Part shown: positions 1 to 10,115 of the stretch, in pieces
How the letters are laid out: each line of letters begins with the position of its first letter
Numbering within the stretch: the stretch's first letter is position 1
Source: Cepaea nemoralis
Lineage: Eukaryota; Mollusca; Gastropoda; Stylommatophora; Helicidae
Reading direction: 5' to 3'
NCBI GenBank assembly: GCA_014155875.1
Contig: JACEFZ010014639.1
Span: 12,501-76,500, forward strand
Length of the DNA stretch: 64,000 nucleotides
Notes under the pieces: generated by a model
What the model was told of the DNA's origin: nothing
Databases searched by the model: none
The model's input: only the letters and a program-made list of their open reading frames with translations
Program-made: the position numbers and the translations under genes

Positions 1-870
1 TTTAGGAGCTTTTTTTCTGTTTTTTGTTTTTTGTAAAACTTGCTCCCTCCCATGTTTCGCATAATATCAAAATGACAATAATATAATAATATTTAATTTC
101 ACCTACCACTTGTGCTGTCTTCTCAAATCCATACACAGTTTTAACATTCCAGGTACCAGATCTGGAGATTTTTCCAAAGCGAAAAGAGGTAAGTCAGAGA
201 TCCTTAGACTTTTTCCGCATGGCGTTATATTTCTTCTAGGAGAAGGCCATCCAATCATATTGATTGGCCGAGTTGTTTTTCTTCCTTTTTCATTAGACTT
301 GTGTATTATTGGTTTGATTTTGCAGCTAACGTGTTCTACGGGAAGGGAGTTGACTATTCCTAGGCCAACCCTCCTTAGTCGCTTCTTACGACATGCATGG
401 TTGTTTAGAGTGTTACTTTTCTTTGCTTTCTTTATGGGGCTCCCTGAAACACACGGGAGACTTATTAGCCCTGGTCAATATCCTCCTCCACCCCTCCCCT
501 CCCCCTTCTTCTTCTTCTTCTTCTTCACATACATAATTCGGGGATTGCAGAGGTGGAGTAGGTGACTTAAGGCGAATCTAGAGAGCCTGTGTTTCCTGGT
601 GTGACACTGATAATTTAGAGTTCTGTTTTATACAATTCCCACGCATCAAAACTCCACTAAAATGAATCTACGTAACAGAACACGCCTGAAAATAGACACG
701 TTCAAAGCTAGAGGTATATAAAGACGGCGTCTCGTAGAAGGATCAAGTGTACTTCGACGCAAGGTCAACCAGACAACCAGGCACTTTAAAAAAGATGCCA
801 TCATTAGCCTGGTCTATCATCCACATGAAGGGACGACTATTGATTATGAACATAATTCTTATAGCTGAAT
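1..870. other. No gene recognised; TTC microsatellite
   Basis: Noncoding-looking sequence. A short (TTC)n tract lies near 509-527. A TATA-like TATATAAAG sits near 714-722 on the plus strand, but no supported transcript follows it. A 151-codon open frame from 110 has low-complexity composition and no family I recognise, so I do not call it a gene. Confidence 0.5.
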
Positions 871-875
871 GGGTT

Positions 876-1003
876 ACAGAACGGCCGAGTCGATAAGAGT
901 GCTCGCTCTTAAACATCCGGTGTTACGATGCTGAGGTAGCGAGTTCAGCGCCCTATACCGGTCAGATGGACTAGAATGTTGACTTCTCGTCCTTGATCAG
1001 TTA
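876..1003 (+). mobile_element. S2 SINE fragment (tRNA-derived)
   Basis: The sequence follows the S2 family: a tRNA-like head, a box B region slightly altered at 'GAGTTCAGCGCCC', then the shared block 'TGACTTCTCGTCCTTGA'. The 3' two thirds seen in other S2 copies are missing. At least nine more copies occur in this window. Confidence 0.7.
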
Positions 1004-1067
1004 ACTATTATTGCCACCTTTCAAAAGTAGCACAATATCAGGAAACAAATTAAAGTAACATATTTGA

Positions 1068-1354
1068 GAACATACGGATGTGAGTCTGGCAACATACGGG
1101 TGTGAGTCTGGCAACATACGGATGTGAGTCTGGCAACATACGGATGTGAGTCTGGCAACATACGGATGTCAGTTTGGAAACATTTGGATGTGAGTCTGAC
1201 AACATACGGATGTGAGTCTGGCAACATACAGATGTGAGTCTGACAACATACGGATGTGAGTCTGGCAACATACGGATGTCAGTTTGCAAACATTTGGATG
1301 TGAGTCTGGCAACATATGGATGTGAGTCTGGCAACATACATACGGATGTGAGTC
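1068..1354. repeat. 22-bp minisatellite, about 13 copies
   Basis: The unit is close to ACATACGGATGTGAGTCTGG plus CA. Some units carry 'TTTGGATG' or 'GTCAGTTTG' variants. Because 22 is not a multiple of 3, the array is open in several minus-strand frames. Those open frames are a product of the repeat, not genes. Confidence 0.95.
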
Positions 1355-1445
1355 GCGGCACAATTTCACAATCGCTAAAAGAGACAACGTGAGATTTTGA
1401 ACTTTGTGCTACAATAGAATGTCGTGGACAAAAGACAAAGAAACC

Positions 1446-1508
1446 CGCCCGCCCACCCACCCACCCATCCATCCATCCATCCATCCACCCACCCACCCAC
1501 CCACCCAC

Positions 1509-1563
<55 letters not shown>

Positions 1564-1580
1564 CCTACCTACCTACCTAC

Positions 1581-1615
<35 letters not shown>

Positions 1616-1617
1616 CT
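1446..1617. repeat. (CCCA/CCAT)n then (CTAT/CTAC)n microsatellite
   Basis: A compound tetranucleotide tract. A CCAC/CCAT block is followed by CTAT, then CTAC, then CTAT again. Confidence 0.97.
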
Positions 1618-2215
1618 TCCGCTGTGAACTCCCTTCGTTTGCTAAGTCTCAAAGTCGGCATTAAATGTAATCTAGGCCAGATATATTCATCCTTCAGCAT
1701 TACCTCTGGTCCCAGTATAATATATCTTCCCCGACGCCCCATCCCTTCCTGTTTGACATTTCCATTGCATATGCATGACTCCTGCACTGTCGATTACGGC
1801 AGTTCCGCCACAAATATAATAAGATACGCTGCAATCGATTCTAACAACATAATACCATCATTGGATGCGAAAATAAGTCATGTAAGCATGCAGGTATCGA
1901 CTTCGTCCCTGCATATGCTCCATAACATATTTGAAATGCAGATAGACAAATTTGATGTTTTATCATATGCTTGTTTCTCAGAGGACAAACTATGGTGCAT
2001 CAATTTGTCGTGGAAGTTAAACAAAAAAGACATGCAAGAGACAATGATTTACTTGATGCGTAATATGACAAGAAGACAGAAATTATGACAGAAAACAAGT
2101 GCACACACAATGTCACCTGCATTTTATAGAAAGGCAAGGATCCAAATGGTTCAGTGATGTAACAAGATTTCATCTAATCAGCCCACAGAATACATCATTG
2201 ATATTTATATGCAGT
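1618..2215. other. No recognised feature
   Basis: A 154-codon plus-strand frame (1624-2088) is open here, but its product shows no domain I recognise. Its composition looks like ordinary intergenic AT-rich DNA. I see nothing else. Confidence 0.4.
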
Positions 2216-2353
2216 AAAACGGGAACAAGAGACAGACTATGCGGAAGAGCATATGTATTGGGACTCTTCGCTGGTTGATGAGGATGTGCGCGGAGCACGT
2301 ATGGGAATGTTCGGAGTGCTGTAATATCGGTTCTCAACTCAACTCAACTCAGA
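2216..2353 (+). mobile_element. I-beta LINE 3' end
   Basis: The 5'-truncated last ~35 codons of the I-beta LINE ORF, with the family motif 'TLRWL' followed by 'EHVWEC.EC', then a (CTCAA)n tail. Copies at 26395-26660 and 32950-34095 share the same C-terminal motif. This is a dead-on-arrival retroinsertion. Confidence 0.8.
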
Positions 2354-2412
2354 GGCAACACCATCCAGGGCTAGGTACGACTTTTTGAGGCTCTAAGCAG
2401 TTAGAAGATTTT

Positions 2413-2416
<4 letters not shown>

Positions 2417-2496
<80 letters not shown>

Positions 2497-2528
2497 CCTC
2501 CCTCGCCCATTATCCTGCCATCACTCGT

Positions 2529-2566
<38 letters not shown>

Positions 2567-2623
2567 GCCCATTATCCTGCCATCACTCGTTCTCCCTCTC
2601 CCTCTTGCTCTCTCTCGCCCTCG

Positions 2624-2656
<33 letters not shown>

Positions 2657-2665
2657 CCTCTCTCT
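2417..2665. repeat. (TC)n microsatellite block
   Basis: A long pure CT tract is followed by imperfect CT-rich units. A ~60-bp segment containing 'CCCATTATCCTGCCATCACT' is duplicated within it (about 2508 and 2567). Confidence 0.97.
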
Positions 2666-3128
2666 CCATGCGGACGCACACAAACAAACACACACGGTAT
2701 AACCAATAATAAATGGTAAAATAAAATTTTACATTTTCAAAATAAAACAAACCGTAAGGTAAGATAGAACATAAAGTTTATATTTGCATGCTCCATAGGT
2801 ATTTGAAAAGTGCTCTCCTACTTCTAATTACAGTGTCCATGATAAAATCCCCAAATTAATCCTTGCCTATGGTCAATTTGGCAATGAAATATCTCTCTGT
2901 TGTCCCTCTTTCTACTGAAACCTTGACCTTAAGCTAGTGGCTGATTCATCCCAAACACCACCTACCGCGCCCACCTTCAAAGTCTCTGTCTAGAAAGTCT
3001 TTCCGACGGCAATGAAAAGACACAGCAAGCACAAATCCGAGGACAGAAACAGGTGAGAAAAGTACACAATTAAAAGAATGCGCAGTGAACGCAAGGCGAG
3101 TTGTTCGTCTCGATATGAGTTAAAGCAG
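2666..3128. other. No recognised feature
   Basis: Unique-looking AT-rich sequence with no supported coding region, RNA gene or repeat unit. Confidence 0.4.
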
Positions 3129-3129
3129 C

Positions 3130-3252
3130 TCTGAAGGAATATAAACTAATACATGATCGATACATGAAGGCCATAAGCTGGCACTCTCCCGCTGTTTATA
3201 CTTCACCTCGACACCGCAAGGTACAAGAGGAACATGATGAGATAAGATAAGA
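3130..3252 (+). mobile_element. RTE-gamma LINE 3' terminus fragment
   Basis: The segment matches the 3' end of the RTE element at 35009-36154 (opposite strand there), including 'TATACTTCACCTCGACACCG' and 'AAGAGGAACATGATGAGAT'. It ends in a (GATAA)n tail. Severely 5' truncated. Confidence 0.75.
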
Positions 3253-3282
3253 AGAACAACAATGTGAAAGCATCGAGGCCAA

Positions 3283-3400
3283 GCAAAATAACATCATCAT
3301 CATGTGCCGTGCCGATAGGCGTGGGTGTTCATGTTTGCTCTCTCACGCGATCTCCAATTTGAGATCAGGTTTGGTGTTCTTGTCCCAATGACGCCATATA
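3283..3400 (-). mobile_element. RTE-alpha 3' tail copy
   Basis: On the minus strand this reads the RTE-alpha terminal segment ending GGCAC, then ATGATGATGATG. It matches 9604-9795, 13398-13686, 36425-36555 and 40010-40130. Only the last ~115 bp of the family is present. Confidence 0.75.
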
Positions 3401-3440
3401 GCCAAGTGACCCAGATATGTATGTCTTCGCTTTTCTCTGG

Positions 3441-3560
3441 CGATATATGAAGTGTAATAACCCGCCGTACGGTGATGTATGAAATGTAATAACCCGCCCT
3501 ACGGTGATGTATGAAATGTAATAACCCGCCCTACGGTGATGTATCAAGTGTAATAACCCT
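3441..3560. repeat. 32-bp minisatellite, about 4 copies
   Basis: The unit is around 'GTAATAACCCGCC.TACGGTG' followed by 'ATGTATGAAAT'. The last copy loses the CCGCC part. Confidence 0.9.
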
Positions 3561-3925
3561 ATATAAAGGCCGGTGCACTAATGACTTTTACGCCCTATGC
3601 GTCATGGCTCTCGGAGAATTTCATGCACACTTGTCCTTGAAAGCAAAAGAATTAGTGGGCGTCAAAGATATAAATAGACGGACATCGTCAAGATATGGTC
3701 AGGATGCAGCCCGACAGAATATACCGTCTACACTGACAGAGAGAAACTTAGATATGTGCTAATATGTTACCAGGAACAGCCTCCCCCAGTCATATCTTGA
3801 CCATATCTTAATGGACCTTACCGGCATAAAGAATCCAGCCGCAGTATAATATATAGCCTGACGTTCCGTCCAGAGAATACTGTTCGTGTGTGCTATTTGT
3901 TTCTCATTTACAGAGCTGGGTTTAC
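3561..3925. other. No recognised feature
   Basis: A short imperfect inverted repeat involves 'AAGATATGGTCA' (about 3691) and 'TGACCATATCTTA' (about 3798). There is no coding or element signature I can name. Confidence 0.35.
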
Positions 3926-3929
3926 ATGA

Positions 3930-4395
3930 GTCCAAACACGACATCACAGCACTCAATACATTCCCATACGTGTTCTGTCCTCACATTCAACAGCCAGCGA
4001 AGAGTCCCAATACTAATGGTAATAACTGCAGTTTGATTATGTGTCCATCTGGACTTTACTCAGAACACTGTCGGTCATATCCTCTGGTCACTCCCGGCCG
4101 CGCCACTGTCTCTAGGCCAGAATGATGTATGTGTTCGCCCACGCTGTACACATGATCCCAGAGGGTACTGACACATCTGTCTAATCATGCACCATTAAAC
4201 CACCGAAGGGTGCAGACCCGGCCAATCTGTCTTCTGCTCGTTTGTCACCACACCAGCATGTCCTGGGGAAAAGATCCAACAGATGCTCCCTATATTTGAT
4301 TGTAGAACTGAAGCATGGCCCTCTGCACGAAGCATGCCTGTCTTCATCTTTCCCAGCATGCCCTGAGAGTCCGTTACAATCACGACACGTGTAGG
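3930..4395 (-). mobile_element. I-beta LINE remnant (RNase H C-terminal part)
   Basis: The minus strand encodes 'VIVTDSQGML', then 'SICWIFSPGHAGV..NEQ', the typical third and fourth RNase H active-site regions of I-superclade LINEs, with the final Asp region degraded. A broken C-terminal tail ends near 3930. Frameshifts interrupt it, so it is a pseudo-copy. The same residues are clearer at 33437-34095. Confidence 0.75.
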
Positions 4396-4399
4396 CTGT

Positions 4400-4868
4400 T
4401 TGTACTACAGCCAGTGGAACATCGCTGTTCTCTCTTATAGTTGTATATAAGGCTGTTCTACCTCATTTACAATGTTGTGTTTGTGCGTGCACGAGCAGGT
4501 GTGTGAGTGCGTGCGCGCAGACATGTGTACGTGCGGGCGCGGGCGTGCGTGCGTGTTCTTCAACGTGTCTAGATCTGGTTTCCAAAGTGTTCTTCAACAT
4601 GTCTACATCTGGTTTCCAAAGTGGACAATATCACCCACATCCTACAGGGCTTATGGAGCTATACATGTAGGTGGCGGACGCGTTATGTAGTTGATAGGGA
4701 TCTAAACTGATAATGTCATCAGCGAGGTCGGACGAGGGTTTGACGCCTGAGTTCATCGTCCTTAAAGAGAGGAATAAAACTGGCTACCCCACATCCCACC
4801 ACATACCCGTTTCAGAAAACTGCTTTGGGACACATCATCATCATCATTATTATTTTTCACGCGTAAGT
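4400..4868. other. GT/GC-rich segment, no gene recognised
   Basis: A GTGCGTGC-rich stretch (about 4470-4560) and two ~35-bp near-repeats around 'TCTGGTTTCCAAAGTG' (4574 and 4608). No feature beyond these. Confidence 0.4.
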
Positions 4869-4885
4869 GGGGGGGGGGGGGGGGG
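4869..4885. repeat. Poly-G tract, 17 bases
   Basis: An uninterrupted run of G immediately upstream of an S2 SINE. Confidence 0.95.
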
Positions 4886-5096
4886 TGTCAGCAAGGCAGA
4901 ATGGATAAAAGCGTTCGCTCATAAACTTCCGGTGTGCTAATACCTTGATAGCGGGTTCAACCCCTACATCGGTCAGATGGACTAAAATGTTGACTTCTCG
5001 TCATTGACTTTGGGACGTAAATTGTAGGAGGCTCAGAATTTGGATTGGGTTCGCCTGATGGCGAGGGACACTGGTAGCGGGGAAAGCTAATCCATA
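4886..5096 (+). mobile_element. S2 SINE (tRNA-derived)
   Basis: The box A-like 'GGCAGAATGGATAA' is followed by box B 'GGGTTCAACCCC', which fits the Pol III GGTTCRANYCC consensus. Then come the shared S2 block 'GACTTCTCGTCATTGAC' and the conserved core 'GGTTCGCCTGATGGCGAGG' and 'GGAAAGCTAATCCA'. Nearly complete. Confidence 0.85.
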
Positions 5097-5100
5097 TGCA

Positions 5101-5430
5101 ATGCTTGTCCGTGTGTGTTTGTAGCTAAACTTTTAATGTTAGCTTTTCTTTCTTAAACTAAAAAAACGGAGCTTGTTTTTGTGCGCTTGTATTCAAACTG
5201 TTAATCTTAGCTTTTTTTTTTTCAAGTAAAAACTGAGCTTGCCTGCGTGTTTGTAACCAAACCTTTCATTGTAGCTTTTCAATCTTAAACTAAAATAGGA
5301 GCTTGTCGGCGTGTTTGTAGCCAAACCTGTAATCTTAACTTTTCAACCGTAAACTAAAATCGGAGCTTGTCTGTGTGTTTGTAGCCAAACGTTTCATCTT
5401 AGCTTTTCTACCTTACACTAAAAACGGAGG
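5101..5430. repeat. ~65-bp minisatellite, 5 diverged copies
   Basis: Each unit contains 'GCTTGTC.G.GTGTTTGTAGC' followed by 'CAAAC', 'TTAGCTTTTC' and 'TTAAACTAAAA.CGGA'. Adjacent copies differ by roughly 10-20%, so this is an old array. Confidence 0.85.
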
Positions 5431-5690
5431 AAGTAAGTGCACACGACAATAGTAAATCTGCATACATACAGCTTTGAACAAACTAACGCTGCGTGCGTCT
5501 TTTCACCGGAGTTTTAGCACGTTTCCTCACAGCCGTGGGGGAAAAAGCCTTCTCTGAGCTCTTAGTGACAGCACAGCCTTAAGACAAACAAACACCAACA
5601 AAAAAGTATAACAATAATAACTAATTATAGATAAGCGTAGGTTGAGTCGGTGTGAGAAAATATATGAAACGTAACAAGAAAGGAACTTTT
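5431..5690. other. No recognised feature
   Basis: Unique-looking sequence between two repeat arrays. Confidence 0.3.
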
Positions 5691-5695
5691 CACTA

Positions 5696-5696
<1 letters not shown>

Positions 5697-5782
<86 letters not shown>

Positions 5783-5820
5783 TGTGTCTGTGTCTCTGTG
5801 TGTGTGTGTGTGTGTGTGTG
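5697..5820. repeat. (TG)n microsatellite
   Basis: A long TG dinucleotide tract with a few interruptions in the last third. Confidence 0.98.
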
Positions 5821-5852
5821 ATTTAACTAGGTCTTACACTGGTTTCCCAAGT

Positions 5853-6692
5853 AGGTAGGTGTTCTACATATCTCTGATAACACCTTGGTTCTACAAAGTA
5901 ACTCTGATAACACCTTGATTCTACATAATAACTCTGAGAACACCTTGGTTCTGCATAGTAGCTCTGATAACACCTTGGTTCTACATAATAACTCTGATAA
6001 CACCTTGGTTCTAGATAGTAACTCTGATAACACCTTGGTTCTACATAATTCTGATAACACCTTCGTTCTACACAGTAACTCTGATAACACCTTGGTTCTA
6101 CATCATAACTCTGATAACACCTTGGTTCTACATAGTAGCTCTGATAACACTTTGTTTTTACATAACAACTCTAATAACACCCTGGTTCTACATAGTAGCT
6201 CTGATAACAACTTGGTGCTACATAGTAGCTCCGATAACACCTTGGTGCTACATGTAACTCTGATGACACCTTGATTCTACTTAACAACTCTGATAACACA
6301 TTGGTTCTACATAGTAACTCTGATAACACCCTGGTTCTACATAGTAACTCTGATAACACCTTGGTTCTACATAATAACTCTGATAACACCTTGTTCTACA
6401 TAATAAATTTGATAACACCTTGGTTCTACACAATAACTCTGAAAACACCTTGGTTTTACTTAATAACTCTGATAACACCTTGGTTCTACATAATAACTCT
6501 GATAACATCTTGGTTCTACATAATAACTCTGAAAACACTTTGGTTCTACATAATAACTATGATAACACCTTGGTTCTACATAATAACTCTGATAACACTT
6601 TGGTTCTACATAATAACTCTGATAACACTTTGGTTCTACATAATAACTCTGATAACACCTTGGTTCTACATAATAACTCTGATAACACCTGG
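5853..6692. repeat. 30-bp minisatellite, about 28 copies
   Basis: The unit is built on 'CTCTGATAACACCTTGGTTC' plus 'TACATAATAA'. Because 30 is a multiple of 3, the array stays open in several frames on both strands and would give 10-residue repeats such as 'NNSDNTLVLH' (plus) and 'SYYVEPRCYQ' (minus). No start context, flanking exon or family similarity supports expression. Confidence 0.95.
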
Positions 6693-6794
6693 GACGGATA
6701 AAATGTGTAATGAAGGCATCTTGAGAGCAAGACAATCGAGAAGAGAAATTGATTCACGTATCAGACACTGACACTACACATTGGGGGTGGAAAG

Positions 6795-7034
6795 GGGGGG
6801 GGGCGCACGAGATCAGAATGGTTAAACTGGAAACCGACAACATGAAAGTTTAACGGCAAGAGAAACGCAGAAGTTAGGAGAGAGAACGACCGGGTGGGGA
6901 GGGAGGGAGGGAAGAAGGGAGGGAGGGAGGGAGGGAGGGAGGGACGGGCGGACGGACGGGCGGGCGAGCGGGCGGGCGAGCGGGCGGGCGGGCGGCCAGA
7001 CGGACGGACGGACGGACGGACGGACGGACGGACG

Positions 7035-7070
<36 letters not shown>

Positions 7071-7088
7071 GGCAGACAGACAGAGACA
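6795..7088. repeat. Compound (GGGA)n-(CGGA)n-(ACAG)n microsatellite
   Basis: A short poly-G run, then GGGA, GGGC/GGAC and ACAG blocks in succession. The strand is extremely purine-rich. Confidence 0.97.
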
Positions 7089-7184
7089 ATATACCAAACA
7101 GATTGACATCAGGGCGCTGAGAAACATCTATATAAGCAATTACTGGCATTGGCAGACATGAGTTAGTTGATGTCTTGTATAGTA

Positions 7185-7262
7185 CGGTTGATTGCTAAAT
7201 TCAACCCAATCATTTATTCGCTGTTTGTGATTTTCTGGGTAATTTTTACTTTCAGTAGTTTG
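7185..7262 (-). mobile_element. S1 SINE fragment
   Basis: The reverse strand matches the S1 central to 3' block around 'CAGTAGTTTGCCAT' and 'GCTGTTTGTGATTT'. Both ends are missing. Confidence 0.65.
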
Positions 7263-7314
7263 CCATCATCTTAACATAGCAAAAACAAAGATAATGCATA
7301 CAAGATAAAACTAC

Positions 7315-8212
7315 TATGGAGAAAGAAATATATGTTAATGAGGAAAAATTGGAGGTGGTGGAAAATCTCGAATATCTTAGGTCATTGATTACCAACAACG
7401 GTGACACAATGAAAGAAATTAAATGACAACTATCAATTGCTCTTTATAGACTAAAACAACTGAATAAATTATGGAGTGGGACAGACAGAACTACAAATAT
7501 TAGATGTTTAAGAGCATGCATCTTTCCCATTGCAACATATGCCTGTGAGACCTGGACACTTACTAAACAAGCTGAACAGCCCATAAATGCATTTGAATAT
7601 AAATGTTACAGACGAGTTCTAAGAATATCTTGGGTAAAGAAAAGAACAAATGCTTCCATACTTCAAGAGCTGAATATTGAAGAAGGCTGGCTATTAAAGA
7701 AGATAAAACAAAGAAAATTGAAATATTTTGGTCACTTGAAACTTCACGGAAGTTTGGAGAGAACAATAATGGAAGGGTATATGCCGGCTCCGTGGCTAAA
7801 GGCTTGCGAACGCGGTTCGTGAGCCAGGTACCAGGCGTTCGAAGCTCAGCTGCGACCGATTTGTGCAGCAGACCGTGTTGCGTTGTGTTATAACGTGCTG
7901 GTATGGGAGCCGGTCGTTCAGAAAGCAATGGCAAACTACTGAACGTAACACTTGCCTAGTACATCAACAGCAGCTGAAAAATGCTGGTGTTGACTGCAAC
8001 GTCCCGTAAGGGATACGCAACAACAACAAAATATGCCTGGGGAGACAGGAAGAGGAAGGCCAAAGAGAATTGTATACGTGCAGGATGTGGCGGATGATCT
8101 CCAGATGGGTGTATCGGACGCGGGACATCTTGCTTTGATCGAGAGGTTTTCCGGAAGATTGTTATGGGAGCGAGGTTCTGCAAAGGACATGCTACTGAAC
8201 GAATGAATTAAT
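7315..8212 (+). mobile_element. RTE-beta LINE remnant, split by a SINE
   Basis: The conceptual product of 7315-7785 carries the C-terminal third of an RTE-type reverse transcriptase: 'YACETWTLTKQAE', 'RRVLRISWVKK' and 'LKYFGHLK'. After the SINE insertion the frame resumes with 'RGRPKR' and 'VQDVADDLQMG' (8038-8212). One in-frame stop is seen near 7424. It is 5' truncated and non-functional. A second fragment of the family is at 39606-39872. Confidence 0.85.
7786..8030 (+). mobile_element. S1 SINE nested in RTE-beta, with TSD
   Basis: A full S1 copy with tRNA-like head ('GGCTCCGTGGCTAAAGGC', box B-like 'GCGTTCGAAGCTC'), the conserved core 'GTCGTTCAGAAAGCAATGGC' and a CAACAACAAA tail. ATATGCC occurs at 7779-7785 and again at 8031-8037, a 7-bp target-site duplication. 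Removing the insert restores the RTE reading frame. Confidence 0.92.
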
Positions 8213-8215
8213 GAG

Positions 8216-8350
8216 TTTACCATTGTTTTCTGAACAGCCGACGCTCACACCGTAGTGAAAATCAAAGCAAAGCGACCTGTTCCAAAATCGCGTGCTTACT
8301 TTAAACCTCGTGTGCCGGGATTATGAGACTGCGTTCAATGTCCCTAATCC
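8216..8350 (-). mobile_element. S1 SINE fragment
   Basis: On the reverse strand it matches the 5' half of S1, from the head through 'CAGAAAACAATGGTAAAC'. It directly abuts the RTE-beta end. Confidence 0.65.
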
Positions 8351-8757
8351 ACAGATGAGTCATGGGGGAAGTGGATAAAATATAACAACCAACGGGTTAC
8401 CACATAGGTTCGAAGAAGAACTGTGCATTGAGGCGCTTAGAACGTGGCCGTTGAACCAAGTAAGGAAATGGCTCGAACATGACTTGAAAGCACTAGTGCA
8501 AAACAGGCAAAATAACACGTGTTAAAGCACAGCTGTTAGTGACAACTTATGCGTGCGGTTGTACGCCGTGACCGCTACACAGGAGACCTCACCCGCCGTG
8601 TTGCCAAATACACACACCACCGCGTGTGCAAAGTCCCTCCTTCCTTGTTTCTCGAAGCTTCATTCGCTTGTAGTAAAGGCAGATACTGACGCTGGAGTTT
8701 GTGAAGTGTTTCCCAAGCAGGGACCTTTTTATGAGTCTGTGATGTGTAGGGAAATGC
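8351..8757. other. No recognised feature
   Basis: No supported coding region. A 69-codon frame is open from 8553 but has no recognisable family. Confidence 0.3.
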
Positions 8758-9600
8758 TATAGGTCTATGATGTTCAGGGACCTGCTATAGCTCAGTGATG
8801 TGCAGTGACCTACTATGGGTCCGTGATGTGCAGTGACCTACTATAGGTCCGTAATGTGCAATGACCTACTATGGGTCCGTGATGTGCAGTGACCTACTAT
8901 AGGTCCGTGATGTGCAGTGACCTACTACAGGTCCGTGATGTGCACCGACCTACTATAGGTCCGTGATGTGCAGTGAACTACTACAGGTCCGTGATGTGCA
9001 CCGACCTACTATAGGTCCGTGATGTGCAGTGACCTACTATAGGTCCGTGATGTGCAGTGACCTACTATAGGTCCATGATGTGCAGTGACCTACTATAGGT
9101 CCGCGATGTTCAGTAACCTACTATAGGTCCGTGATGTGCAGTGACCTACTATAGGTCCGCGATGTTCAGTGACCTACTATAGGTCCGTGGTGTGCAGTGA
9201 TCTACTATAGGTCCGTGATGTGCAGTGACCTACTATAGGTCCATGATTGCAGGGACCTAGTATGGGTCCGTGATGTGCAGGGACCTACTATAGGTCCATG
9301 ATTGCAGGGACCTACTATGGGTCCGTGATGTGCAGGGACCTACTACAGGTCCGTGATGTGCAGGAATCTACTATATGTCCTTGATGTGCAGGGACCTACT
9401 ATAGGTCCGTGATGTGCAGGGACCTACTATAGGTCCGTGATGTGCAGGGACCTACTATAGGTCCTTGATGTAGGTACTGCCATGCCGATAAGCGTGGGCG
9501 ATCATGTTGTGACATCTCCTTGATGTGCAGGGACCTACTACAGGTCCTTGATGTGCAGGGACCTACTATAGGTCCGTGATGTGCAGTGACCATCGTATCG
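8758..9600. repeat. 28-bp minisatellite with internal palindrome, about 28 copies
   Basis: Each unit contains GGACCTA-CTA-TAGGTCC, a 7-bp perfect inverted repeat with a 3-base loop, followed by GTGATGTGCAG. Transition variants (TATGGGTCC, TACAGGTCC) break the pairing in some copies. The array is interrupted at 9476-9519 by a fragment of an RTE tail. Confidence 0.95.
9476..9519 (-). mobile_element. RTE-alpha tail fragment inside a minisatellite
   Basis: 'GCCATGCCGATAAGCGTGGG' continues as CGATCATGTTG within the 28-bp array and matches RTE-alpha tails elsewhere, including the one 130 bp downstream. It is a very short insertion or a local duplication by unequal exchange. Confidence 0.65.
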
Positions 9601-9603
9601 TAT

Positions 9604-9795
9604 ACGAAATCATCATCATGTGCCATGCCGATAAGCGTGGGCGGTCATGTTTTGCAATCTCACCGATCACCAGAGTCGTGGATCAGCTCTGTGTTCTTGT
9701 CTCGACCATACCACGTGGTCAAGCCATCCAGGTATTTACTTCTCAGCCTTCCCCTTGTACTTTTTTCCCTCAGTCTTGCCAGTGGTCACGAAATG
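9604..9795 (-). mobile_element. RTE-alpha 3' end
   Basis: The minus strand reads the last part of the RTE-alpha ORF region and 3' tail, ending GGCACATGATGATG. It is colinear with 36380-36555. It is continuous upstream (higher coordinates) with a tRNA-like head at 9796-9925, so the two may form one composite SINE. Confidence 0.8.
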
Positions 9796-9925
9796 CACGC
9801 GGGAAATAGGTGACCAGTCTTTCTCTCACTTAGCGGACGGCGAGCTCAGGCATCGAACCATCGACCGACAGCGCTCGTGACATCACCGCAGCCTTCTAGC
9901 AATTACACTAACGCGACCGCTTAAA
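9796..9925 (-). mobile_element. S4 tRNA-like SINE head
   Basis: The minus strand gives box A-like 'GCGTTAGTGTAATTGC' and box B-like 'GATGGTTCGATGCC', then the block 'AAGACTGGTCACC'. A second copy of this head lies at 19090-19225 without the RTE tail. Together with 9604-9795 it looks like a SINE that borrowed an RTE 3' end. Confidence 0.6.
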
Positions 9926-10000
9926 ACCTGCATGTCCTTTGCGGGACTTTACAATCAACCCCCGTCCCTATTGGCTGTTTGTTATTCACTTGTTTAAGAA
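9926..10000 (-). mobile_element. S1 SINE 3' fragment
   Basis: The minus strand matches the S1 3' region ('GGGGTTGATTGTAAAGTCCC', 'AAAGGACATGCA'). Confidence 0.6.
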
Positions 10001-10009
10001 CATTCCCAT

Positions 10010-10115
10010 ACAAGTAAATGGGAATATTCTTAAAAAGGTGAATCGGTACAATTATCTCGGAACAGTCATAACATCTGATGGGATTTTGGATGTCAAAACC
10101 AGTGATGACAAATCT
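10010..10115 (+). mobile_element. RTE reverse transcriptase fragment
   Basis: The plus strand encodes 'VNGNILKKVNRYNYLGTVIT' then 'SDG', the conserved segment that follows the RT catalytic core in RTE LINEs. The frame decays after about 30 codons. Confidence 0.75.

Noticed and set aside
710..730. TATA-box promoter
   Set aside because: TATATAAAG alone in AT-rich DNA is expected by chance; no transcript or gene lies downstream.
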